Source: Gammaproteobacteria bacterium (GTDB taxonomy: Bacteria > Pseudomonadota > Gammaproteobacteria > Thiohalomonadales > Thiohalomonadaceae). From it: 28,755 nucleotides of DNA. A model generated the notes under the pieces. The model made no database searches and was not told where the DNA came from. It saw only the letters and a program-made list of their open reading frames with translations. This document shows, piece by piece, positions 1 through 7,695 of this stretch (within the stretch, counting starts at the first letter, position 1; each line of letters opens with the position of its first letter). Position numbers and translations under genes: made by a program. Location: contig JALOAT010000050.1 of the NCBI GenBank assembly GCA_023228645.1, forward strand, positions 1 through 28,755. The letters run 5' to 3'.

Positions 1-1
1 C

Positions 2-268
2 CGAATGGTGCATTGCGTGAAGCTGGGTAAAGAGGCCGAAGGCCTGGAGCGCCAGCCCTATCCCGGCGAACTCGGCAAGCGCATCTTCGAAAACGTCTCC
101 AAGGAGGCGTGGGGCATGTGGCTGCGCCAGCAGACCATGCTCATCAACGAATACCGCCTCAGCCCCATCAACCCCAAGCACCGCGAGATGCTGGAGGGCG
201 AGATGCAGAAGTTCTTCTTCGGCGCCGGCAGCACCCAGCCCGAAGGCTACGTCCCGCCCAAAAACTGA
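2..268 (+). CDS. yggX: Fe(II)-trafficking / oxidative-damage protection protein YggX (5' end cut by window edge)
   Basis: Small cytoplasmic protein of the YggX family, linked to iron trafficking and protection of iron-sulfur proteins from oxidation. Visible family signatures are the MVHCVKLG start region, the PYPGELGKRI block, KEAW followed by QQTMLINEYRL, and the EGYVPP tail. The ATG at 5 would give 87 residues. The codon before it is Arg, and many family members begin with two or three residues before MVHC, so the true start is probably just outside the window. It ends at the TGA at 266-268. The next 229 bases to the channel gene hold no gene or clear promoter that I can support. Confidence 0.93.
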   Translation, partial: RMVHCVKLGKEAEGLERQPYPGELGKRIFENVSKEAWGMWLRQQTMLINEYRLSPINPKHREMLEGEMQKFFFGAGSTQPEGYVPPKN

Positions 269-497
269 ACCAGCCCCCGGGTCGAGGTGACGGAATGGCG
301 CCCGTCGCCCCTCCCTCGCCACTCTCCAGCGGTTGAAATCACTCGATAGGCCGCCCCCGGATAAATCAGAGGCAGCTGCATCCCTCGTCGTTATCGGCCG
401 CCCTGTGCATACGTGCGCTCGGTATGAGGGTTGTGCCCGGCCATCGCCTTGACGTTTTGTCCTATCATCGGGCCTCAGCCCGTGAGCCGTTGCCGTC

Positions 498-1829
498 ATG
501 AACCAGGACATCCAGACCGGCCAAGCCATTCTCGACCTCATCGCCCGCCACTTCCCTGCCACGGCCGACTACCCCGGGCTCGTCGGCCTGACGGTACTCG
601 TCCTGGTCATGGGCGTTTCCCTTGGCCTGTTCCCGCTGGCGCGGCACTACGTTGTCGGCCTGGTGCATCGGTTCGTTCAGCTCAGCCAATCGAACTGGGC
701 AGCCAAGTTGATGAGCGCCGGCTTTTTCCGGCGCGCGGCCTGGATCGTGCCGCCGCTGGCGTTTTACCAGGGGCTGCGCATCGTGCCTGCGCTGCCTGCC
801 GCAGTCAGCGAATTCCTGGGGCGCGTTACGCTGGCGATCATTGCAATCGTGGTGGTGCGCGCATTTTCGGCCGCACTCAAGGCCACCAACGCCATCTACA
901 CCAGCTATCCGATGGCGCGAAACCGCCCCATCAACAGTTATCTGCAGATCCTCAACATCATCGCCCATTTATTTGCCGTGATCGTGATGATCGCGGTGCT
1001 CATCGGGCAGTCACCGTGGCTGTTCGTGAGCGGCCTCGGCGCGGCCATGGCCATCATCCTGCTGGTGTTCCGCGACACGCTGTTGTCGCTGGTGGCAGGC
1101 ATCCAGCTCACCACCAACAATCTCATCCAGCTCGGCGACTGGATCGAAATGCCGCAATTCGGCGCCGACGGTGACGTGGTGGATATTTCCCTGCACGCCA
1201 TCCGGGTGTGCAACTGGGACAAGACCATCACGGTCATCCCCACCCACAAGTTTCTCGACAATGCCTTCAAGAATTGGCGAGGCATGTGGGAAGCCGGAGG
1301 GCGGCGCATCAAGCGCGCGTTCAATGTGGACATGTCGAGCATCCGGTTCCTGACGGAAGAAGAGATCGAACGTTTCAGCCGCTTTGCCCTGTTGCACGAC
1401 TACATGGACGCGAAGAAGAAGGAACTGGAAGAACACAACCACAAGCACAGCAGCGATGGTCGCCTCATTGCCAACGCCCGGCGGCTCACCAATGTGGGCA
1501 CCCTGCGCGCCTATATCATCAATTACCTGCGTCAACACCCCAAAGTCCACCAGGGCATGACGCTGCTGGTGCGTCAGCTGCAACCGACGCCCCAGGGGCT
1601 GCCCATCGAAATCTACGTCTTCTCCGCTGATATCGGCTGGGTGAATTACGAGGGCATCCAGGCGGATATCTTCGATCACGTCCTCGCCATGGTTCCGGAA
1701 TTCGGGCTGAACGTATACCAGGAACCCAGCGGGCGGGACATGCACGCCCTGCTCGCCGGTTCGGTCGCGCAGGCGTCAGTGCTGCAAGACGCGGACGCAA
1801 TGGGCGCGATGCGTCGCAAGGGCGCCTGA
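498..1829 (+). CDS. ybdG: MscS-family mechanosensitive ion channel, YbdG type
   Basis: Inner-membrane small-conductance mechanosensitive channel that releases solutes on hypo-osmotic stress. The 443-residue length and layout match the YbdG branch rather than the shorter MscS. The N-terminal half carries about five hydrophobic segments (roughly residues 26-48, 72-92, 105-125, 147-168 and 172-200). The pore-lining helix and beta domain follow, with VFRDTLLSLVAGI and GDWIEMPQFGADGDVVDI, then NWDKTITVIPTHKF and FKNWRGMWEAGGRRIKR, the last being very characteristic of YbdG. The C-terminal half is soluble. The ATG at 498 lacks a strong ribosome-binding site. The DUF167 gene starts directly after its stop codon, so the two are probably co-transcribed. 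Confidence 0.9.
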   Translation: MNQDIQTGQAILDLIARHFPATADYPGLVGLTVLVLVMGVSLGLFPLARHYVVGLVHRFVQLSQSNWAAKLMSAGFFRRAAWIVPPLAFYQGLRIVPALPAAVSEFLGRVTLAIIAIVVVRAFSAALKATNAIYTSYPMARNRPINSYLQILNIIAHLFAVIVMIAVLIGQSPWLFVSGLGAAMAIILLVFRDTLLSLVAGIQLTTNNLIQLGDWIEMPQFGADGDVVDISLHAIRVCNWDKTITVIPTHKFLDNAFKNWRGMWEAGGRRIKRAFNVDMSSIRFLTEEEIERFSRFALLHDYMDAKKKELEEHNHKHSSDGRLIANARRLTNVGTLRAYIINYLRQHPKVHQGMTLLVRQLQPTPQGLPIEIYVFSADIGWVNYEGIQADIFDHVLAMVPEFGLNVYQEPSGRDMHALLAGSVAQASVLQDADAMGAMRRKGA

Positions 1830-2159
1830 ATGCCGTTCTGCCATTGGGAAGACGACACCCTTGTGCTCAACGTCCTCGGGCGCCCGCGTGCGGCGCAGAC
1901 GCGCATCGGCGGTGTGATCGGCGAACAGCTGGAGATCCACGTGGCCGAAAAACCGGTGCGCGGCCGTGCCACCGCGCACATGGTGCAGTTTCTTGCCGAC
2001 GAGTTTCAGGTGGATGAAGACGCCATCGAGGTGGTGTTCGGCGTCTACAGCGTGAACAAGCAGTTGCGCATTACGGCGCCGCGGCGACTCCCGGCGGTCA
2101 TTCCTGCGCCGGAGAGATTCAAGGCGCCGCGCGGGCCTCGGGGGCGAGGCGCAGGATAG
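1830..2159 (+). CDS. DUF167 family protein (YggU-like)
   Basis: Small protein of 109 residues with the DUF167/YggU fold; the molecular function of the family is unknown. Family features seen are an N-terminal DDTLVLNV strand, a central RGRATAHMVQFLADEFQV segment equivalent to the conserved G-x-A-N-x-x-L helix, and the NKQLRI strand. Its ATG abuts the TGA of the channel gene with no gap, which indicates translational coupling. The last 41 bases overlap the convergently encoded sugar dehydrogenase; the basic, Pro/Gly-rich tail (residues 90-109) lies in that overlap and may have arisen by read-through past an older stop. Confidence 0.85.
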   Translation: MPFCHWEDDTLVLNVLGRPRAAQTRIGGVIGEQLEIHVAEKPVRGRATAHMVQFLADEFQVDEDAIEVVFGVYSVNKQLRITAPRRLPAVIPAPERFKAPRGPRGRGAG

Positions 2160-3258
2160 CGCCGTTGTCTTCATCGGTGAGCGCGTAGATGGCGCCATCC
2201 GGGCCTTGCACCACGTCGCGAATGCGCGCGTTCAATTCGATCCGTTCCACTTCCTCCGCGCTCTTGCCATCCTGTTTCAGCCGCACGACGGCCTTCGCCA
2301 CCAGCCCGCCCACCAGGATGTCGCCCTGCCACGTCGGGAACAGCCGGCCCGTGTAGAAGGTCATGCCCGACGGCGCGATGACCGGTGTCCACTGGTAGAT
2401 GGACTGCGCGAGGTCCGGCCGTGTGTCCGGATCGGGAATGTCGCGCAGGTTGTAGTGCCGGCCCCAGCTCACCAGCGGCCAACCGTAGTTGCGGCCCGCC
2501 TCGACGATATTCAGCTCATCACCCCCGCGCGGGCCGTGCTCGATGGCCCACAGCGCGCCGGTCTGCGGGTGGATGGCGGCGGCCTGCACATTGCGGTGTC
2601 CATAGGAGAAGATGGCCGGGGCCACATCGCGCCGGTTTACGAAGGGGTTGTCGGCCGGAATGCTGCCGTCCGGGCGGATGCGGAGGATCTTGCCGAGGGT
2701 ATTGGACAAGTCTTGCGCCGGCTCGAACTTGAAGCGCTCGCCCGTGGTGACGAACAGATTGCCGTCCGGGGCAAAGGCGAGGCGCGAACCGAAGTGATTG
2801 CCGCCGCCCAGCTTCGGCGTCTGCCGGAAAATCACCTGCACGTCGCGCAGCGCACTGTCCTCCAGGCGCCCACGCGCCACAGCGGTGGAGGCGCCACCCT
2901 CACCCGGCTCGGCATAAGAGATGTAGACGAGGCGGTTTTTCGCAAACGCCGGATCCAGCGCCACGTCCAGCAAGCCGCCCTGGCCTTCGGCGAACACCGT
3001 GGGCACGCCGGCCAGCGGTGCACCCACATCGCCTTCAGCCGTGACGAGGCGCAGACGGCCGGGCCGCTCCGTCACGAGCATGCGCCCGTCCGGGAGAAAT
3101 TCGAGACCCCAGGGATGTTCGAGGCCGTCGGCCACGGTCTCGACGCGCAACGGGCCGGCACTGCTGTCGATGGTCCCGTCCTGGGCGGTGCCCGGCAACG
3201 GCAGGCAGGCGCCGAGCACGCACAGGACCACCCAAGGTGTTCTAACGCTCATGCGCAT
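2119..3258 (-). CDS. PQQ-dependent sugar dehydrogenase (glucose/sorbosone dehydrogenase family, YliI-like), exported
   Basis: Six-bladed beta-propeller of the soluble aldose sugar dehydrogenase family, which oxidises sugars in the periplasm using PQQ and calcium. A classic signal peptide is present (MRMSVRTPWVVLCVLGACL, cleavage near GTAQD). Conserved propeller blocks include HPWGLEFLPDGRMLVTERPG, GQGGLLDVALDP, NHFGSRLAFAPDGNLFVTTG, GHRNVQAAAIHP, EHGPRGGDELN and YGWPLVSWG; the His and Arg in these are typical active-site residues. The length of about 379 residues matches E. coli YliI. I chose the ATG at 3258 because GGAG lies about 10 bases upstream; 3252 is the alternative. An upstream in-frame extension covers the neighbouring Cys-cluster gene and is not real. 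The exact sugar substrate cannot be read from sequence. Confidence 0.9.
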   Translation of the reverse strand: MRMSVRTPWVVLCVLGACLPLPGTAQDGTIDSSAGPLRVETVADGLEHPWGLEFLPDGRMLVTERPGRLRLVTAEGDVGAPLAGVPTVFAEGQGGLLDVALDPAFAKNRLVYISYAEPGEGGASTAVARGRLEDSALRDVQVIFRQTPKLGGGNHFGSRLAFAPDGNLFVTTGERFKFEPAQDLSNTLGKILRIRPDGSIPADNPFVNRRDVAPAIFSYGHRNVQAAAIHPQTGALWAIEHGPRGGDELNIVEAGRNYGWPLVSWGRHYNLRDIPDPDTRPDLAQSIYQWTPVIAPSGMTFYTGRLFPTWQGDILVGGLVAKAVVRLKQDGKSAEEVERIELNARIRDVVQGPDGAIYALTDEDNGAILRLAPEARAAP

Positions 3259-3331
3259 GCAGCCACTGCTCCAGTCAATGGTCGAGGCCGAAGTATGGGC
3301 AAGACATGGCGCCGCGGCCAGATCGCGGCCC

Positions 3332-3730
3332 TCAGCCCGGCTTGGGGGCGTAGGCGCAGTAGCCGGGCCGCGGCCCCACCTGCGGGTGATTGCGACAGGT
3401 ATCCGGGCGCTTTTCATAGACGGTGCAGCGACGCGTACGGCCGTCCAGCAACACGCAATCGTTGTTGGACATCCGTGCCAGGGTGAACAGCTCGCTGCGA
3501 TGGTTGTAGCGCTCGACGATGCCGGCCTTGACCAGCCGCCGCGCGACGTCCTTCGCCGGCCCCTCGGCCTCGAACTCATCCACCAGGCCGAGCCGCACCA
3601 GATCGCCCATGCGCACTTCGGCGGGCAGGGTGCAGCAGCTGGCGCGGCAATCACGGCACAAGCCGTTGCGATACTTCACCCAGGTTTCAAGCCGATCCAG
3701 GTCGGCGGCATAATGGACCGGAATTTTCAT
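3332..3730 (-). CDS. YkgJ-family cysteine cluster protein (UPF0153)
   Basis: Protein of 132 residues with the cysteine pattern of the YkgJ/UPF0153 family, thought to bind zinc or an Fe-S cluster; function unknown. The N-terminal motif is LCRDCRASCC (Cys 25, 28, 32, 33). The C-terminal half has NDCVLLDGRTRRC, RPDTCRNHP and GYCAY. It is followed after 73 bases by the sugar dehydrogenase on the same strand, so the two may form an operon. The ATG at 3730 is favoured; an in-frame GTG at 3766 would add 12 residues. It is divergent from the acetyltransferase, with about 100 bases between their starts. Confidence 0.85.
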   Translation of the reverse strand: MKIPVHYAADLDRLETWVKYRNGLCRDCRASCCTLPAEVRMGDLVRLGLVDEFEAEGPAKDVARRLVKAGIVERYNHRSELFTLARMSNNDCVLLDGRTRRCTVYEKRPDTCRNHPQVGPRPGYCAYAPKPG

Positions 3731-3828
3731 GGCGATGCGAGAACAGTGTGAGCGCCGATCTTGCACGAGCGCGGGCGGGCAGGAAAGGTGCTATGCGCCA
3801 GGTGGGAAAATCAACCAGGATGACGACG

Positions 3829-4461
3829 ATGCACGGACCCGATCCCTCGAACGCGCACCCCATGGCGGGATTTCCGCAAGTGTGCTTCATCCGCAATACC
3901 GTGACGAACCCCAACATCGTCATTGGCGAATACACCTACTACGACGATCCGGACGCGCCGGAAGACTTCGAGCGCAACGTCCTCTATCACTACCCGTTTA
4001 TGGGCGACAAACTCATCATCGGCAAGTTCTGCGCCATTGCCCGCGGTGTGCGCTTCATCATGAACGGGGCCAATCACAAACTGGACGGCTTCTCGACCTA
4101 TCGCTTCAACATCTTCGGCAACGGCTGGGAACGGGCCACGCCCGCCCCGGAGCAGCTGCCGTACAAAGGCGATACCGTCATCGGCAACGATGTATGGATC
4201 GGTTATGCAGCGCTGATCATGCCCGGTGTACACATCGGTCACGGTGCCATCGTCGCGGCAGGTGCCGTGGTGACCCGCGACGTGCCGCCGTACACCGTGG
4301 TTGGCGGCAATCCGGCCGCGGTGTTGCGCCGGCGCTTCCCCGAGCAGACCGTGGCCGCGTTGCTCGACCTGGCGTGGTGGGACTGGGACGCGGCGAAGAT
4401 CACCCGCAACCTGGAGGCCATCGTCGGCGCCGATATCGAGGCATTGCTCCGTGCCACTTGA
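3829..4461 (+). CDS. Vat-type hexapeptide-repeat xenobiotic O-acetyltransferase
   Basis: Trimeric left-handed beta-helix acetyltransferase related to the streptogramin (Vat) and xenobiotic (CatB) acetyltransferases, which use acetyl-CoA. Family marks are GEYTYYDD, LYHYPFMGDKLIIGKFC, FIMNGANHKLDG with the catalytic-type His, FNIFGNGWE, GDTVIGNDVWIG, IMPGVHIGHGAIVAAGAVVT, GGNPAAVLRRRF and the WWDW near the C-terminus. About 210 residues is usual. I chose the ATG at 3829 because AGGA lies 8 bases upstream and homologues begin MHGP; the ATG at 3820 is also possible. Chromosomal members of this family are common and the substrate is often unknown, so resistance activity should not be assumed. Confidence 0.9.
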   Translation: MHGPDPSNAHPMAGFPQVCFIRNTVTNPNIVIGEYTYYDDPDAPEDFERNVLYHYPFMGDKLIIGKFCAIARGVRFIMNGANHKLDGFSTYRFNIFGNGWERATPAPEQLPYKGDTVIGNDVWIGYAALIMPGVHIGHGAIVAAGAVVTRDVPPYTVVGGNPAAVLRRRFPEQTVAALLDLAWWDWDAAKITRNLEAIVGADIEALLRAT

Positions 4462-4627
4462 GTGGCCAGTGGCCATTCACCCTGGGCCGCGCTTGTCTCG
4501 GCGCGCCCTTCTTGCCCCCTCTCTCCGGGAGACGAGCGCATGGATGCGCGAGGTACGACCCCATGGATGGGGGAGGTAGACCGTGCCGGGAGCAAGCGGT
4601 CGAGAGCAACGTAGGGAACGGTTGCCG

Positions 4628-4733
4628 AGGGCTGGGGAGAGGCGATCAATTCAGGTGCGGTTGTTGGTTTATTGACCCCCTCATCCTGTCCTTCGGCAAT
4701 TCGCTCCATGCATTGCCTACCTCCTGCATCCAT
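4628..4733 (+). repeat. 106-bp dispersed intergenic repeat, copy 1
   Basis: This 106-bp block matches positions 21755-21860 without gaps and with four mismatches by hand alignment. It begins AGGGCTGGGGAGAGG and ends CTCCTGCATCCAT. Inside it GATCAAT and ATTGA face each other around a 20-base loop; in this copy the stem is imperfect. Both copies lie between genes and in the same orientation relative to the window. No transposase is present, so it is a non-autonomous or REP-like repeat of unknown origin. Confidence 0.9.
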
Positions 4734-4837
4734 TCCAGGCCTTGGCGTTCTCCGCGTCTTGGCGAGCGTTGGTCAGGTGTCTCTGGTCCGGAACAGTTCC
4801 CCTGGAACGGCGATTGCAACACACGCTGAGCCCCGCC

Positions 4838-4853
4838 GTCGCCTGCAGGCGAC
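4838..4853. repeat. 16-bp perfect palindrome
   Basis: GTCGCCTGCAGGCGAC is self-complementary over all 16 bases. It lies about 160 bases upstream of the DUF3579 start codon. It could be an operator for a dimeric regulator or part of the repeat-rich debris here; nothing else in the sequence decides between these. Confidence 0.45.
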
Positions 4854-5013
4854 TCTCTTTCGCAGCGCGATGGCACCGATGCTCAGGTGCCTGTTTTTCG
4901 CGGTCGGTTGGCGCATGGCCTTGACAGATCCCTTCGGTGGCCTGCGTGCCGCTACCGATTCCGCGGTGAGTGCGGTGCAAACGTTGCTTCCACTTTCCAG
5001 AGTGATACGAAAA

Positions 5014-5358
5014 ATGCCCTCTCAGCTATTGCTCGACGCCAAGCCCCGGCCCCAAAAAGGCGAGCCGGTTCGGTCTGTTCCTTCCTCACCGCTGGTGATC
5101 CTCGGGATCACTACCGACGGCAAGATTTTTCGTCCCAGTGATTGGGCCCAGCGCCTCGCCGCAGTGACCACCATCGATTGCGATTACTGCGGGCCGTCGA
5201 AGCAACTGCCCTGCAATCCCTTGGTCAAGATCGTCAGGCGCGAGGGTGTGCCCGCGGTGTGGATCTCGCCGGCACTGGCGGAGCGGAATCGGTCGCTTTA
5301 CGACTACATGTTGCGCTTCGCCGAGCAGAACAAGCTGGAGGTACGCGCGTCGACTTGA
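5014..5358 (+). CDS. DUF3579 domain-containing protein
   Basis: Small protein of 114 residues. The segment ILGITTDGKIFRPSDWAQRL followed by a variable middle, then VKIVRREGVPAVWISPAL and a C-terminal helix FAEQNKLEV, fits the DUF3579 family, whose members carry G-x-T-x-x-G-x-x-FRPSDWAERL. Function is unknown. Unlike most members it has a CDYCGP Cys pair plus one more Cys (PCNP) in the middle. I chose the ATG at 5014 because the domain begins soon after; the frame is open further upstream, but only over repeat sequence. It converges on hypF with three bases between their stop codons. Confidence 0.7.
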   Translation: MPSQLLLDAKPRPQKGEPVRSVPSSPLVILGITTDGKIFRPSDWAQRLAAVTTIDCDYCGPSKQLPCNPLVKIVRREGVPAVWISPALAERNRSLYDYMLRFAEQNKLEVRAST

Positions 5359-5361
5359 GGC

Positions 5362-7695
5362 TCACTGGCCGAGGCCGCGGGCCGCGGCGATCACCGCCTG
5401 CCCGAGGGAGACGCCAGCGTCGTTGATCGGTACCTGACGCGGCGCAAGCACTTGCAATCCTGCCGCGCGGCAGCGCTGCGCCACGGCCTCGAACAGGAGG
5501 CGGTTCTGGAACACACCGCCGCCCAGGGCCAGGGTCTCCACGCGGTTGTCTGCCGCGAGCCGCGCAGCGAGTGCGGCAATCGCGGCGGCCAGGCCGTGAT
5601 GAAAACGCGCGGCGATCACCGCGTGCTCGACACCGGCGGCCAGGTCGTGCAGCAGCGATTCCCATAGCGCACGCCAGTCCAGGGTGAGCAGGCCGTCGCA
5701 CTGCATTTCGTTCACCGGATAAGCCGCAGCGTGCGTCTTCGCGAAGGCCTGCTGCGCCAGCATCTCCAGTTCTATGGCGGCCTGGCCCTCATGGCTCACG
5801 CGTGCCATGCAGATGCCGAGGGTCGCGGCCACGGCATCGAACAGGCGTCCACAACTCGATGCGCGCGGGGAGTTGATGCCCTGGTCGATCATCTGCAGCA
5901 ACGGTGCGGTACGCGCCGGTGCGGCGAATTGCAGCAGCGGCAGGTGCGGAAAACGTACGGCGGTCGCGTCCCAGCCGAACGCCTGATGCAAATGGGCGAC
6001 GGCGTTGCGCCAGGGTTCCACGCTGGCGCGGTTGCCGCCGGGCATGGCCACCGGCGAAAAGCGCGCAAGGCGTGTGAAGCCGCGGTAATCGGCCAGCAGA
6101 AATTCGCCACCCCAGATCTCGCCATGCTCGCCGAGGCCGAGGCCGTCGAGGGCCACACCGAGCACTCGCGCGCCGGGTGCGAGGCCGTGCTCGGCCATGC
6201 ACGCGGCGATGTGGGCGTGATGATGCTGCACCTCCTCCAGTGTTACGTCCGCGTCCGTCGCCCATTCATGGCCGAGGCGGGTAGAGGCGTAGCCCGGGTG
6301 CAGGTCCACGGAAATGGTCGCCGGACGGTGTTCGAACAGGGCGCGATAAAGCTCCTGGTTGTGGTAGTAGTCGCGCCAGGCGGCGGCGTTTTCCAGATCG
6401 CCCATGTGCTGGGAGATCATGGCGCGGCCCTGTTGCAGCAGGCAGAAGCTGTTCTTGAGGTCGGCGCCCATGGCCAGTACCGGCGGCGCCGCCGCGAACG
6501 CCGGGTGCAACGAAAGCGGCGCCGGTGCGTAGCCGCGTGCGCGGCGCAACAACCGCGGCGCGCCGTCCATCACCCGCGCCACGGAGTCATCCAGACGGTT
6601 GACGATGGCGCGGTCGTGCATGAGCCAGTAATCGGCGATGTCCGCCAGGCGATCGCGTGCCTCCTGGTTGTCGATGGCCTGCGGCTCGTCACTGCGATTG
6701 CCCGAGGTGAGCACCATGGGCCGTGGCAGTGCCGCCATGAGCAGGTGGTGCAGCGGCGTGTACGGGAGCATGAAGCCGAGGGTGCCCTGGCCAGGCGCGA
6801 GCGAGGGTGCGAGCGGTTCGCCGGCGGCGTCGAGGATCACGATGGGCGCACTGCGCGCGCGCAGCAGTTCCTCTTCGGCCGCGTCGAGCAACGCGTGGCG
6901 ACGCACCATGGCCAGGTCGCGCGCCATGAGGGCGAAGGCCTTGTGATAGCGCAGCTTGCGCCGGCGCAGTTCAGCAACCGCCGCTTCGTTTCCGGCATCG
7001 CAGGCCAGGTGAAATCCGCCGATGCCCTTGATGGCCACAATGCGCCCCTCGCGCAGCAGGCTGGCGGTGGTGTCGAGCGGGTCGGCTACGTCCAGTGTCC
7101 CGTCCCTGTCTTCCAGCCACAGGCGCGGCCCGCACACGGGGCAGGCATTCGGTTGCGCGTGGAAGCGCCGGTCGGCGGGATTGCCGTATTCGCCCTCACA
7201 GGCGGGACACAGTGCGAAGGCCGCCATGCAGGTGTTGGCGCGGTCGTAGGGGATGGCGCGGACGATGGACAGCCGCGGTCCGCAGTGGGTGCAGTTGGTG
7301 AAGGCGTAGCGGTGACGACGGTTGGCCGGGTCGAGCACCTCGGCCAGGCACTCGGGGCAGGTAGCGGCGTCGGCTGCGACAGCCGTGCCCACCGCGCCCT
7401 CACCGCTGGCGACGATGCGAAAACCTTCCTCGGGCATCGCGCCGTCGAGGGCTGTGCGGTCAATGGTTTCGATGCGCGCAAGCGGCGGGGCCTCCACCCG
7501 CAGCCGCGCGATGAAGCCTTCGAGCGCGGCGCCCGTACCCCAGGCCTCGATGAGCACCCCCTGTGCGTCGTTGCGCACGCTGCCGCGCAGGCCGCACGCC
7601 TGCGCCAGGCGCCACACCGCGGGGCGGAAGCCCACGCCCTGCACCGTGCCGCGCACACGTAGCGCTTCGCCGCGGATGCCCTCGACTGCGCTCAT
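5362..7695 (-). CDS. hypF: Hydrogenase maturation carbamoyltransferase HypF
   Basis: HypF turns carbamoyl phosphate and ATP into carbamoyl-adenylate and passes the carbamoyl group to the C-terminal Cys of HypE, the first step of making the CN ligands of the NiFe site. At 777 residues it is full length. Domains in order are an acylphosphatase-like domain (RGTVQGVGFRPAVWRLA, residues 15-31), two zinc-finger pairs (CPECLAEV with NCTHCG, CPACEGEYG with ACPVCG), a YrdC-like domain (KGIGGFHLACDA), and a Kae1-like domain with VQHHHAHIAACMAEH, SSCGRLFDAVAA and LGGGVFQNRLL. The ATG at 7695 shares one base with the hoxC stop (TGATG), so translation is coupled. It is the last gene of the hydrogenase locus. 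Confidence 0.97.
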   Translation of the reverse strand: MSAVEGIRGEALRVRGTVQGVGFRPAVWRLAQACGLRGSVRNDAQGVLIEAWGTGAALEGFIARLRVEAPPLARIETIDRTALDGAMPEEGFRIVASGEGAVGTAVAADAATCPECLAEVLDPANRRHRYAFTNCTHCGPRLSIVRAIPYDRANTCMAAFALCPACEGEYGNPADRRFHAQPNACPVCGPRLWLEDRDGTLDVADPLDTTASLLREGRIVAIKGIGGFHLACDAGNEAAVAELRRRKLRYHKAFALMARDLAMVRRHALLDAAEEELLRARSAPIVILDAAGEPLAPSLAPGQGTLGFMLPYTPLHHLLMAALPRPMVLTSGNRSDEPQAIDNQEARDRLADIADYWLMHDRAIVNRLDDSVARVMDGAPRLLRRARGYAPAPLSLHPAFAAAPPVLAMGADLKNSFCLLQQGRAMISQHMGDLENAAAWRDYYHNQELYRALFEHRPATISVDLHPGYASTRLGHEWATDADVTLEEVQHHHAHIAACMAEHGLAPGARVLGVALDGLGLGEHGEIWGGEFLLADYRGFTRLARFSPVAMPGGNRASVEPWRNAVAHLHQAFGWDATAVRFPHLPLLQFAAPARTAPLLQMIDQGINSPRASSCGRLFDAVAATLGICMARVSHEGQAAIELEMLAQQAFAKTHAAAYPVNEMQCDGLLTLDWRALWESLLHDLAAGVEHAVIAARFHHGLAAAIAALAARLAADNRVETLALGGGVFQNRLLFEAVAQRCRAAGLQVLAPRQVPINDAGVSLGQAVIAAARGLGQ

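Larger units (their letters stand above)
4462..5013. other. Gene-free, repeat-bearing stretch between the acetyltransferase and the DUF3579 gene
   Basis: About 550 bases without a supported gene. It contains CCCTCTCTCCGGGAG-type sequence near 4516, a pair of short near-repeats with ATGGATG...GAGGTA (about 4541-4580), one copy of a 106-bp repeat (4628-4733), a CTTGGCG-rich segment (about 4739-4767) resembling the terminal repeat of the element at 21589-21938, and a 16-bp perfect palindrome (4838-4853). An open frame runs from 4672 into the DUF3579 gene, but its first 114 codons lie over the repeat and show no protein family. A TTGACA at 4921-4926 could be a -35 box, but I see no convincing -10. 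Confidence 0.6.

Noticed and set aside
4672..5013. Upstream in-frame extension of the DUF3579 gene
   Set aside because: The added 114 codons lie over the 106-bp repeat and palindrome and have no recognisable domain; the family begins near 5090.
5731..7662. Plus-strand open frame of 643 codons antisense to hypF
   Set aside because: Same high-GC mirror effect; hypF on the minus strand is unambiguous.
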